Source: Bryopsis sp. KO-2023
Lineage: Eukaryota > Chlorophyta > Ulvophyceae > Bryopsidales > Bryopsidaceae
Length of the DNA stretch: 64,000 nt
NCBI GenBank assembly: GCA_030272585.1
Contig: BSYQ01000002.1
Location: 8,370,001-8,434,000, forward strand
Reading direction: 5' to 3'
Shown: positions 50,042-60,042 of the stretch, piece after piece
How the letters are laid out: every line of letters starts with the position of its first letter
Numbering within the stretch: position 1 is the stretch's first letter
Position numbers and translations under genes: made by a program
The notes under the pieces: model-generated
What the model saw: only the letters and a program-made list of their open reading frames with translations
Database searches by the model: none
What the model was told of the DNA's origin: nothing

Positions 50042-53000
50042 ATGGATTCCGGATCGCCTGCGGATGGAAGTGGAGCGGGGAGCGGTCGCCCAGATATGGG
50101 ACCAAGGCAGGAACCCGCGCGTGGCAAGGGGCCGAGGGTGGAAGAGCGTTCGGGGTTGGAGGTGGTGATGGAGCAGGCGGAGAGAACTGGGGGTGGTGGC
50201 GGCAGCGGCAGTGGGGGGCCCAGTACGCGGGCGACGTCAAAGAAGAGGGCGTCGGAGGATCCCGCCACCGGCACCGAAAAAAAGAAGCGAAAGCCATCCA
50301 AGCACGCGTGGGTTAAGGCGATGTACACCTTGGGGGGGGTGTTGCAGGTGAGATGCGTTACGAGCACCGTCAAACATCGGTACAGTACCGCCTGAGGCGG
50401 TGCAATAACGCACGGATCGGTGCCAGCACGAATGATGTCGGTTTTGATAACGGATGTAATATTTAATTTGTTTCTGTGTTTTCTTGCTTTTCTCTCTTTA
50501 CAGGTGGAAACCACACCTGAGAAGGCCAAGTTTCTACGGTGCCAGATTTGTGACAAGTCGGTGTCGTACTGCAACTCTTCCCTAACCACGCCACTAGGCC
50601 ATGCCAAGTCCCACGGGATCACCAACGAGGATGAATTAAAAGCACGGCTGCAGCAAACAGAGTAAGTTCTTCATCAACTGGGTTTCATCTCAAATCTGCT
50701 GATATCATATAATTTCCTGTTTTCTGTTTTATTTTGTTTTGTGCCTGAATAATTATGGTTACCTGCAGCCCCACGCAGCGCGATACCCAAATGGAGCAGT
50801 TTGTGCAAGCCAAGGCATGGCCCCCACATTCCCCCATGTGGAAAACTGCTGCACGGGGAGTGGCACTTTGGATTGCGCGTGAGGGGCTGCCATTGGGTAT
50901 TGCTGACTCGCCGGGCTGGGCCGAGATGGTCAGGATGTTCAACCCGCGGGCCCCCACGTTTTCACGTCGCACCATCACCCGGAAGGTAAGGGATTTTTTT
51001 GTTTTGATGTTTTTTGCTTCCTGTTTTATTGTTCTTCTGTTTTTTGTCTTATGATGTGTTTGATGTTGCTCAGGTGCAAGAACTTTTTCAAGAGGGGATC
51101 ATGAAGCTGAAGGAAAAGATGGGGAGGTTCAAGGATGCCGACATCAAACCCGCCCTCACGTGTGATGCGTGGACGAGCAGGGCAGGGGACAAGTACCTGT
51201 CCCTCACCATCCACACTGTGGTCACGCCCTGGGTGGTCGATGGAGGGGTGCAAGAGGGGGATGCTTGGCGTTTGGAGACCTACAGCCTGGGATCAATTCC
51301 AGTGCATGAGGAGTCCATGACAGCACAAGGTAGATAAACAAATAAAAATGCTGGTGTATATATTGTCTTGATGTTCAAAAAACAAGGTCGTTATGCATAA
51401 CGACCCAACGGTGTTTTAACGAAACACAGTCGGTGCAGCACCGTTTTTGTGTCGGTACATACACCGTCTGGGCGTTATTGTAACGTGCACACCGTGTTGT
51501 AACGATTATGTGCGTTATAAGAACGAATAAATCACGTTGTTGTAACGAAGTACACGTTGTTGCAACGATATTGGTCGGTACATGTACCGACATGGGACGT
51601 TATTGGTAACGCACAGTATCGTTGCTCGTAACGGCTTCCTGTGATCATTGTTTTTTAACTCTGTGTTGTTTCCTGTGTTGCAGTGATCAAGGACCATGCC
51701 CTGCGGGCAGCAGCCCAAGCCGGGATTGCCTATAGGCCCACAATCGTCACCGATTGTGGGGCTAATGTGGCCAGCTGTTTTGACACGCTCCTGTTCTGGG
51801 ACTGGCAACCATGTGTGTTGCACCTGCTTCAGAACGCGGTCAAAAAGTGGTTGGCTCAGCTGAGGACCACCACCCCTCGTCTGAAGACATCCCTCGACAA
51901 GGCAGTGGCTTTTGTAACACATGTGTCAAGGTAGATTTCATTTACAGAATTTTGTTTACTTTTGTTTCATTCTTGTTTGTTGTTTTTGTTTTCTTTAATG
52001 TTTTTTCTGTGTGCCTATATGTCTGCTGTTCTATTGTTTTACAATAACGTTTCTGTGTCATGTGATCTTATGTAACAGATCGACCAGATCCAAGGCCATC
52101 CTGGCCAGGCTGCAGCGGGAGGAGTTGGAACGAACGGCAGAGGAGGGGGAGGTGGTGGACCTGCTGTCCGAGAGCGACACCGACGAGGAGACCTGCCCGT
52201 GGCACAGGTGCAGGAGGGTCCTCAAGCTGAAGGTTCCATGCGACACCCGGTGGAACTCCACCTTCCACACCATCTCCCGCCTCCTGGATGTCGAGCAGGC
52301 CTGCAAGCGGTGGTTCGAGGAGGAGTTCCAGCGGTACAAGGCCCCCCTCGAGATCGCTGACTGGTGAGTAAGGTGCTACTGTGGAACTGTGGGACCTAGT
52401 GAATGTATAGTGAATGTACAATTAATGTAAATCACTGTTTTTTTTTTAACGTGTTTATTTCATTTTTGGTTTTCAGGGACTCCCTCCGCATCCTCAGGAC
52501 CATCCTGTTCCCGGTGGCGATGATCTGCAGGCAGCTCGAAGGGAACGAACCCCCCACCGGTGGAAAGATGCTGAAGATCTGTCTGAGGTGTGTAATGAAA
52601 ATCAAAACAGGCTGTGATTCTTGTTCCTTGTTTCTTGCTGTGAATTAAATGCTGTTAAATTGTTGTTTATGAATCTGCCAGATTTTCGCTGTGGTGTGTG
52701 TTTGTTTTGTGATTTTTTTTTGTATGAACTTCAGGTGCTGCAAACATCTCATGAGGGGGTGTCCCAGTGACGATTCGAGCAGCCGTGGCCCCGATGTCCT
52801 GGAGGCGATGTCGCTGATGGCATGCCACCTCTATGCCGAGATCGACAACCCCAATTGGGTGTTTGGTGCCGCATGCCTCGGGGTGATGGATCCCACGGTG
52901 AACAACAAGTTCATCGACGACATCTTCCAAGAGCCGGCCAAGGGTGAACTGCCCAACACCGTAGCCCAGTATGGAGATCAAGACAAGTTTCTCGAAGAAG

Positions 53001-54081
53001 TAAGTGTTTCTTCTGTTTATGTTGTTTAATCATTGTTTGGCTGCATGTTAACTTGAAAAGGAAGGAAAGAAAGAGAAAACAACCAAGATCGTTGTTGTAA
53101 CGACCTGGTTCGTTCTGTACCGACATTGAGTCGGTGTTGTACCGACTGTGTCGGTGCAATAACGATCGATTCTGTGTATCAACGTGTCCATGACGTTACG
53201 CATACCGGTGGTTGGCGTTCTAACAACGAATGTTTTACGTTGTTGCAACGATATACACGGTGTTGTAACGATTGTGTGCGTTATAAGAACGGATGTTTTA
53301 CGTCGCTGCAACGGCGCACGCGCTGCTGCACGATACTGTGCGTTATAAGAACGAATGTTTCACGTTGTTGTAACGAACAACACGTTGTTGCAACGGCATT
53401 GTACGTTATAAGAACGGATGTTTTACGTCGCTGCAACGACGCACGCGCTGCTGCACGATACTGTGCGTTATAAGACGAATGTTTCACGTTGTTGCAACGA
53501 ACGACACGTTGTTGTAACGATTGTGTGCGTTATAAGAACGAATGTTTTACGTTGTTGTAACGACAAACACGTTGTTGCAACGATAGTGTGCGTTATTGTA
53601 ACGATGTTGTGTTTCATTACAGGTTAGGGATGAAATAGTTTCCCTGGCTGCACAGAAGGCCACGGACAAGAACATGTTCGGGGGTAACGGTGGGGGGGAC
53701 ACCGAAGGAGGGAGTGGAGACCTCAGGGATCCCCAGGAGTCTTTCTTGGACGACTCCGACGATGATTCGCCTCCTTCGGCAATGCCGGCTGGGGCTCCTC
53801 TGGTGGACATTGAGGGGATGGCAAGGAGCGAGCTGGCCGCATATGAGAGCCTTCCTGTGCAGGCCCGGGGGTCCCAGCTCAAGTTTTGGGCGGGGAAAGG
53901 CAGGCAATACCCAATCCTGCAGGCTGTGGCTGTGGACTTCCTGGTTGTTCCCGCCTCCTCTGCCGAATCCGAGAGGTCATTCAGCCAAGCTGGAGCCCTT
54001 GTTCGTGCCCGCCGCGCTTCCCTCAGCCCAGAGAACGTCCAAGCCCTCACCTTTCTGAAGCACAACAGGGGCCTTGTTTAG
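50042..54081 (+). CDS. hAT transposase, nine exons
   Basis: Exons are 50042-50347, 50504-50661, 50769-50985, 51074-51329, 51684-51930, 52079-52363, 52477-52587, 52735-52999 and 53623-54081. Every intron is GT-AG and every phase agrees, giving 767 residues. Residues 1-100 are low-complexity and basic (SKKRAS...KKKRKPSKH, a likely nuclear localisation signal). A BED-type zinc finger follows (RCQICDKSVSYC...GHAKSH, about 112-145). The catalytic core shows the first acidic residue in ALTCDAWTSRAGDKYLSLTI (about 258) and the second in PTIVTDCGANV (about 336). The C-terminus has the hAT dimerisation region (YPILQAVAVDFLVVPASSAE, SERSFSQAG, LSPENVQALTFLKHN). The start at 50042 is the first ATG after a basic stretch in the same frame. 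An upstream start is possible because the frame is open to 49889. Confidence 0.9.
51385..51640. repeat. Palindromic word array in hAT intron 4
   Basis: Words such as CGTTGTTGTAACG, TGTTGCAACGA and GTTATAAGAACGAAT, the same family as in the subterminal regions, fill most of this intron. Confidence 0.75.
53085..53610. repeat. Palindromic word array in hAT intron 8
   Basis: Repeats of about 60-120 bp built from GTTATAAGAACGAATG, ACGTTGTTGTAACGA and CGTCGCTGCAACGA words. It is the largest array in the element and explains why this intron is about 620 bp. Confidence 0.8.
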
Positions 54082-54129
54082 GGTGGTATTTTTTTTTTTG
54101 GAGATTGTGGTTCTTTTGCTTGGGTTTGT

Positions 54130-54590
54130 TTTGTGAATTGGTTTTTTAGAGTGTGTTTTGTGAACTGGGTTTGTTATGGGATCTGGGTTTTTTATTATCA
54201 ACTGGGTTTGTTATGGGATCTGGGTTTTTTATTATCAACTGGATTTGTTTTGGGATCTGGGTTTGTTTTCATCAACTGGATTTGTTTTGGGATCTGGGTT
54301 TGTTTTCATCAACTGGATTTGTTATGGGAACTGGGTTTGTTTTCATCAACTGGATTTGTTATGGGATCTGGGTTTGTTTTCATCAACTGGGTTTGTTTTG
54401 GGATCTGGGTTTGTTTTCATCAACTGGATTTGTTTTGGGATCTGGGTTTGTTTTCATCAACTGGATTTGTTATGGGAACTGGGTTTGTTTTCATCAACTG
54501 GATTTGTTATGGGAACTGGGTTTGTTTTCATCAACTGGATTTGTTATGGGATCTGGGTTTGTTTTTATCAACTGCTTTGTTATCATGATA
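54130..54590 (+). repeat. 37-bp minisatellite inside the hAT element
   Basis: About eleven units of the type GGATCTGGGTTTGTTTTCAT + CAACTGGATTTGTTTTG. Because 37 is not a multiple of three and the unit has no stop in any forward frame, all three plus frames stay open across the array. It lies just after the transposase stop codon and is unlikely to be coding. Confidence 0.85.
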
Positions 54591-54749
54591 TGATTGTGTA
54601 CGTTTGCCTTGTTGCACTCTTGACTTCAATATAAGCCCCCAGGGGGATCCCCTGTTGAATGGGTCTTCAACTGGAAAAGTGCAAGTAAGAACACCCAATC
54701 AGGCAGCCACACCCATGGCAAGGTATAGTGGGAAAGAAAACCAGGGTCG

Positions 54750-55054
54750 GTGCAAGACCGGCCAACTTTCGTTACTCGTAACGTAAATGAGCGTTGCTGC
54801 ACCGTGTTGCCTCGGTGCAGACGTTATCTCAGTCGGAAATGACGTTGCTGATACCGTACGACGTTACAACACCGATGTTGCGTTACAGTAACGTCGGATC
54901 GTTGTTGTACCGTACTTGGACGTTGTTGTACCGACTGGGTCGTTGTTGTAACGCGTGCAACGTGTTGTAACGTCCGGTCGGTGCATGCACCGACCAAACA
55001 CGTTGTTGTACCGACCTGTTCCGTTACGGTACGGTGCGTTACAAACAGGTTGCT
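54750..55054. repeat. 3' subterminal repeat region of the hAT element
   Basis: Words such as CGTTGTTGTACCG, CGTTGTTGTAACG and GTTACGGTACGG mirror the 5' subterminal region up to the right terminal inverted repeat. Confidence 0.75.
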
Positions 55055-55065
55055 GCCCAGGTCTG

Positions 55066-55255
55066 GTTGTGGTTAGACAACTCTCTAGCTAGCGCGGTTG
55101 TAAACGCTACTAGAACACTTGGGTGGAAGTGATTGCGTCAGGCAAACACTTAAACAAAACACACACACAAGCGGGCACACACCATTCCCACGAATCCAGC
55201 TGACACAGCCAACCACTACTGCGTCACCCACGTTCACAAGCTTCACTATCAGAAA
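55066..55255. repeat. Rearranged LTR fragment related to element 2
   Basis: The left part (from TAGACAACTCTCTAGC) matches the middle of the element 2 LTR in the plus direction. At CACGAATCC the match switches to the reverse complement of the start of the same LTR, ending ...GCTTCACTATCA. CACGAATCC occurs at both switch points in the intact LTR, so a template switch or microhomology-mediated rearrangement is likely. Confidence 0.75.
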
Positions 55256-55345
55256 ACCACCGAAAACTACCAAAAACTACTCATGAAAACCATCGAAAAC
55301 TACCAAAAACTACTCACGAAAACTACCGAAAACTATAAAAACTTT
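55250..55345 (+). repeat. (ACCGAAAACT)n minisatellite, copy 2, degenerate
   Basis: Variants ACCGAAAACT, ACCAAAAACT and ATCGAAAACT in the same orientation as 49440-49512, just right of the LTR fragment. Confidence 0.75.
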
Positions 55346-56457
55346 AACTATGCAGCGATTACCCTTTACAAAAGGAAAAGGGAAATGTAAATATTCAAGA
55401 CTGTTTCACAAGACATTTGCTTTCAGAGTGGTAACAAGTGAGTCTCCAAGTGACAGTTCTTATCGGCAAGTGGGTATCCAAGTGTGACCCTCAGGATTCG
55501 AACCCGAGTCAACCAACCGAGGAGCCACCGGAACCAAATCAAGAGTCCATACCTTTTTTAACATATTCACTCATATAAACGAAATGAATGTATTAGTTTC
55601 TTTTGTGTGTAATGGTTTTTTTCGGTGGACTCCCCGATATATATTTATTTTTACTGTCCAAGTTTTCGTTTTATGATGTCGTTTTTTATAGTTTTCGGTA
55701 GTTTTCGGTGGTTTTCGTGAGTAGTTTTCAGTAGTTTTCGGTGGTTTTCGGTGGTTTTCGGTGGTTTTCGGTGGTTTTCGGTGGTTTTCGGTAGTTTTCG
55801 GTAGTTTTCGGTAGTTTTCATTGGTTTTCGGTAGTTTTCGGTTTTTACCACGACCCGAACTCGTTAGACTTACCGTCCTGCAATACAGTAGTTGGAGACA
55901 CTCTTGGAGAAGTTGTTGAGCAAAACGATTGGAACGGGCAAATGTCAGCGAATCATGATGTTTCCCCGCGAGGTAGAGGCACCTCCTTGGGTTCATACTC
56001 GCACGGACCCGCATTTCGCTGGGCCTGCCTTCGAAAGCAGCAGTAGCCACAACACATACTTTTTAGTCCCTCTATCTACGAGCGCGATACCTCATATACT
56101 TTGTGTTGTTATGAAAAGTTGAAAAAAGTTGTTTTGGTGTCTTGTCAGCCAGCAACGTATCTTTGGCAAGGTTGTATTTAGGGGAGAAAAATGTGTGTGA
56201 ATGCGTGTTTTTGCAGCAACGCGTTGGACTGAAGGAGACACGCCAGATGCTCAAAAAGAAAACCCCGGTCTTCCCGCACGTCTCAAATACCTGGAAAAGA
56301 GGGATGATTATGGTGCGAAAGACAGTCCAACATCGGAGAACCGCATACAGGTGCGTTTGCGCTGTCTCGGACAAAGTCCAGTGAACATGTTTTCTTGACT
56401 GGCACGATTTTCACGATAAAATGAAGTTTGAAATAGAATCTGGAGACAGTAAAATTT
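55346..56457. other. Intergenic stretch
   Basis: Apart from the inverted minisatellite at 55685-55845, no gene is supported. A GGATTCGAACCC motif on the plus strand at about 55494 (T-arm-like on the minus strand) lacks the rest of a tRNA. Confidence 0.4.
55685..55845 (-). repeat. (AGTTTTCGGT)n minisatellite, inverted copy
   Basis: About fifteen 10-bp units, the reverse complement of the motif at 49440 and 55250. With the copies on either side of the hAT element it makes a potential foldback over about 6 kb. Confidence 0.85.
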
Positions 56458-57675
56458 GTGTGGATGACACAGGCTGGAGTCGAGGACAATTTCGTCTCTC
56501 TGGGAATTTTTGAGAAGATCATTTGGACTGGAGGTTGGATGGAGCCAGTATGGCAGGTGGTGTTAAGAATGCTTGGCTGGAAGGGAGATCATCGTTCCAA
56601 CACCAGCGACTCTTTCACCATCGAATGGGACTTGCCCAAAGATATCCTTATCGACATTTTCCAAATGGTTTCGGCGAAAACGCTGGCTAGATGCTCTTGT
56701 GTGGCCAAGTCTTGGCGTGGAGTTATGGATACAGAGTTTGACCTGAAAAGAAAAATTGGCTTGGAGCGTGCATGGTTGCATGATCCACCACAGCCCGTTA
56801 TCCATCGGGACCCTCTTCGAATTTTACCATTGCTGACATGTGCTGTGATGGAAAACCTTATTGCCTTGGCCGACGACCACAAGCTCAAAGTGATAAATTT
56901 CAACACGGGAGAAACCGTTTTTGATTGTAGTACCACGTTTCACTTCCACATTGGGGAGGTAGGCCCACAAAACAGTCTTTGTTTCATGGATGGGATGCTT
57001 GTTGGTGGGGGTTGCAATGGATCTTTGTGCGGATGGGATATCTCAAACGAATGGAGGTTGCTTTTCAACGTGTCAATTTTCTGCAACAAGAGTATTTTGT
57101 CGATTGCGGACCTTGGTGATAATGTGGCTATTGGGGGGGTTGATGGGGAGCTTGAAATTTGGAAAAAAGGGGTATGGGAGCTCGTTACGTCCCTTCAAGG
57201 TCACAAACACAGGGTTTGGCAGATCTTACCGGAGGGAGGCAATCTCTTGATCAGTGGTTCGGAAGATGAGACTATTCGAATATGGAACTTACTTGATAAT
57301 GCGTGCCTTAGAGTCATTAGTGGACAAAAATGGGGAGTGAGTTCCATGAGTGTTTCTGATGGATTGATATTTTGTGGAGCGTGGGATGGAAACATTCGCT
57401 TGTGGGAAGTGAACAGTGGTAAACATGTGCACACATTTCGTGGTCACACGAAAACCATCACATCAGTTGGTATCAAAGGAGGTCGTGTTTTCTCCGGATC
57501 TTGTGATGGAACTGTGAAAATATGGGATAAAACTAAGGAGGAGTGTGTGCAGAGCTTTGCTTGTTTCCAGAAAGTAGAACAAATGCTGTATCAGGTCTTG
57601 GTGGAGGACGAAAAGCTAACAGTGGTGACTAGGTTTGGAGAGATTTGGCATTGGGATTTTTCCAAGCACTTTTGA
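56458..57675 (+). CDS. F-box/WD40 repeat protein (intact paralogue)
   Basis: A single-exon gene of 405 codons. A start at 56539 (MEPVWQVVL) is equally possible. The F-box is at about residues 55-100 (IEWDLPKDILIDIFQMV, LARCSCVAKSWRGVM). About five WD40-type blades follow, clearest at SLQGHKHRVWQILPEGGNLL, SGSEDETIRIWNL, GAWDGNIRLWEV, TFRGHTKTITSVGIKGG and SGSCDGTVKIWDK. The protein ends HWDFSKHF. F-box/WD40 proteins normally bind SKP1 through the F-box and the substrate through the propeller, so a role as ubiquitin-ligase receptor is likely by family. Two paralogues in the window are disrupted by LTR elements. This is the only one left whole. Confidence 0.88.
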   Translation: MWMTQAGVEDNFVSLGIFEKIIWTGGWMEPVWQVVLRMLGWKGDHRSNTSDSFTIEWDLPKDILIDIFQMVSAKTLARCSCVAKSWRGVMDTEFDLKRKIGLERAWLHDPPQPVIHRDPLRILPLLTCAVMENLIALADDHKLKVINFNTGETVFDCSTTFHFHIGEVGPQNSLCFMDGMLVGGGCNGSLCGWDISNEWRLLFNVSIFCNKSILSIADLGDNVAIGGVDGELEIWKKGVWELVTSLQGHKHRVWQILPEGGNLLISGSEDETIRIWNLLDNACLRVISGQKWGVSSMSVSDGLIFCGAWDGNIRLWEVNSGKHVHTFRGHTKTITSVGIKGGRVFSGSCDGTVKIWDKTKEECVQSFACFQKVEQMLYQVLVEDEKLTVVTRFGEIWHWDFSKHF

Positions 57676-57984
57676 GTGGTGTCACGTTTTTATTTGATAC
57701 GATTTCATTTTTTTCTAGGGTATATCTGTCAATAATGTCAGGTACGTTGTTTGTTATATGGCTGAAGTAACACTGGTCTATTCGCTGCAAACCTTGCCCT
57801 ACTTTTCCTCGTTTGTACCACCGAGTTGTTCTGTAAGATTCGACCTTTGAGTCCAAGGCCACTCCGCCAGTCGAGAGTGTTCTTTTCTTTTCCCTTCAAC
57901 TTTCGAAAAAAAAAAACCCTCAGTCGGTCAGAGCTCAGTCGAAGGTCTTTATCGCTTGCTCAATCCGATTTCTAGTGATAATTA

Positions 57985-58946
57985 ACCACGTGCACGTGGC
58001 TGGTCAGGGTAGCCAAAGGAGATGTGGAATGCCCCTCGAAACGGACGTCAGGGACGTCAGTCAGACTGACTGTTGGGTGCAGCCAAAACCAGCTTTTCCA
58101 AGCTGGTCGGAAAAGTAGATGGGTGGTGATCTGTAGACTTCTAGTTGGAGCTGCACCCACAGTTTGACTGATCCTAAGGAATGGGCGGATGGGTTGGCTG
58201 TGGGGTTTTTCGCTTTTGTTGGGAAACCAAGTGGGTTAGTGCAACTCCTAACGGAGCCATGAACATCCACGACTCAACAAAACACGCACGCACACAAGGG
58301 CACCGAAAACAACAGCAGTTTTTCCTCAACATGCATGAAAATCCCCTCCAAAAAAGGTAAAAAGTAAAATCGAGAATAAAAACAAAAACCCCGCCGGCGG
58401 TTTCAGCACCGGCGGCTACGGCCTCCCTGGCGCATCTGATCATCCCTGTCAGTTCGAGAGTGAAGGTTCGAACCCGGGACCTGGTGGCCAGGGATCCTCT
58501 AGTAGATCCCCTTGACCAGCGGGCGAACGATGACATGCAGCGATGTCGCACTCAAGTACCCCCCCCAAGGATGATTCACCCAGCCGCCAGAAACTCGAGC
58601 GGTGCGCGCGTCGAGCGGCTCTCCGACGTCTTCGAAGACGTCCCTGGTCCTTACCAGATGAATTCAAATCGCTGTCCTCGCGATGCTCACGCGTGGTGGT
58701 GACCAAAGCCACCAAAGAGGCAGGTGGGTGAGAGTGTGGGGAGCTGTTGTGTGGGGGACGGGAAAACGCTTTCTTGTTCTGGAGAAGCTGGGTCGAGTTC
58801 TCACGGTTTGGGTATGCAACCAAGCGCACCAACGGGTGCCATGGTTTTGGTGCTGCGCGCCTGAGCTCTGGTGATTGCGGGAAGACTCTCATTAGTTTTC
58901 GTGGAAAGAATCCAATGGTTTCCAAGAATAAGTAAAAAAACATAAC
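57985..58946 (-). repeat. SINE-like repeat A, copy c (longest)
   Basis: About 960 bp on the minus strand. The tRNA-like Pol III segment (CGCCCGCTGGTCAAGG ... TCCCGGGTTCGAACC) lies at about 58465-58535. Upstream is a region with CTCTTTGGTGGCTTTGG and downstream a GC-rich palindrome and the GGCTGCACCC region. This copy sets the order against which the copy at 5640 looks permuted. Confidence 0.65.
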
Positions 58947-60042
58947 AGAGATGACTAAAAGGAACCTTTCAAATTAATATGCAGCCCAAATGCACCAGAG
59001 TCACTGAAGTGTTTTGTACCTAATGCAGTCCATTGGTTTAAAATAAAACACACACATGAACAGTGATGTTTTTTTTTTGAATTCCCCCATATGTATAACC
59101 CTTTTCTTTTCTTTCTTACCCATGTAGGTTCAGACATCCAGAAGCCTGATTCTGCTGACCTCTCTCTCCCCCCTTGGAAAGGAAGAAAACAAAAATAAAG
59201 GAAGGAAGGAAGCGACGATAGTTGAATTGTTGGACTCCAGAAAACCCGAGAATGTTATAAAATGATGGACCACCATGCACTTGCCAGCCCAAATGAAACT
59301 GCAGAAACTTGAAGTCAAGAAAAGTCCTTTTCTTTCTGGGGATAGGGTTAAAATTTCAACAACTGCTTCTCCCTTCCTAGGTTATAAAGGCTAAAAAGTG
59401 ATCAGCAGGGGATCAAAAATTGGGGCCAGCGGCAGCAAACTTGATTTCTGGAAGAAAAAAAAATACTTGTGATTGACTGGCCCGCTTTTCAGAAGTCTGT
59501 TTGACATAGATCAACCGATAAAGAAATAAAAAATACATCATGTGGTTTTCTCTTGTTCAGGTATGTGCACTTTGGTTCAGCAAGGGACCATGTTTTTCCA
59601 GCACCAATGATGCCCTTTTTCTTTAAACAGTTTGTGATCGCTTTTCTTACAAGCAGTTCCTTTGGTGGAATTTTTTTTCAGCTGCTAGACTATCTTTTAC
59701 AAACACAGTGGTATGGAAAAAAGAGATACCGCATTTTTCGATGTGCACTTTGCATATGTATGTAGTGTTTTTTCTTTCGGTTGGGGGGGGCAGGAGGATC
59801 CACCACTCAGTTTAATAATGATAGTAATTCGATGAACTGTCGTGAACTGGGGGCAGATTTTCTCGAAAATCAGGGTGTTTTCTTTGAAACAAGAATAGAT
59901 GAGGCCTGAAATGGACAAGGAAGCCTTGGATTTTAAAAAAAAGAAGCTAGATTACTTTATCCTTGTCAGAAAAAATAGTGTATTTTTCTGAAATAAAATA
60001 AACTAGTTCTTCCCGTTTCTGTGGGTTATTTTTTTTTGTTTT
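58947..60042. other. Intergenic stretch with dispersed repeat C
   Basis: No gene is supported. The dispersed repeat C copy lies at 59848-59985. Confidence 0.4.
59848..59985 (+). repeat. Dispersed repeat C, copy 2
   Basis: Same-orientation match to 770-910 (AACAAGAATAGAT, GACAAGGAAGC). Confidence 0.6.

Larger units (their letters stand above)
49560..55065 (+). mobile_element. Complete hAT DNA transposon
   Basis: The ends carry 11-bp terminal inverted repeats CAGACCTGGGC (49560-49570) and GCCCAGGTCTG (55055-55065). They are bordered by a perfect 8-bp target duplication GTTGTGGT (49552-49559 and 55066-55073), the duplication length typical of the hAT superfamily. The single gene is a nine-exon transposase with the hAT C-terminal dimerisation motif and an N-terminal zinc finger. 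Subterminal regions, and also two introns, are packed with CGTTGTTGCAACG-type palindromic words. A 37-bp minisatellite lies downstream of the gene. All exons are open and all splice phases agree, so the element looks autonomous and recent. The right flank is a rearranged fragment of an LTR related to element 2. Confidence 0.95.

Noticed and set aside
49774-50625. 283-codon minus-strand ORF over the hAT 5' region
   Set aside because: Antisense to transposase exon 1 and the subterminal repeats. The splice-consistent transposase on the plus strand explains the region.
54133-54634. Three long overlapping ORFs rich in FINWICYGNWVCF-type repeats
   Set aside because: They are the three readings of a 37-bp minisatellite inside the hAT element. 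The identical periodic peptide in each frame shows it is not coding.
55490-55540. tRNA-like GGATTCGAACCC motif
   Set aside because: Only a T-arm-like part is present. No anticodon arm or acceptor pairing could be built on either strand.
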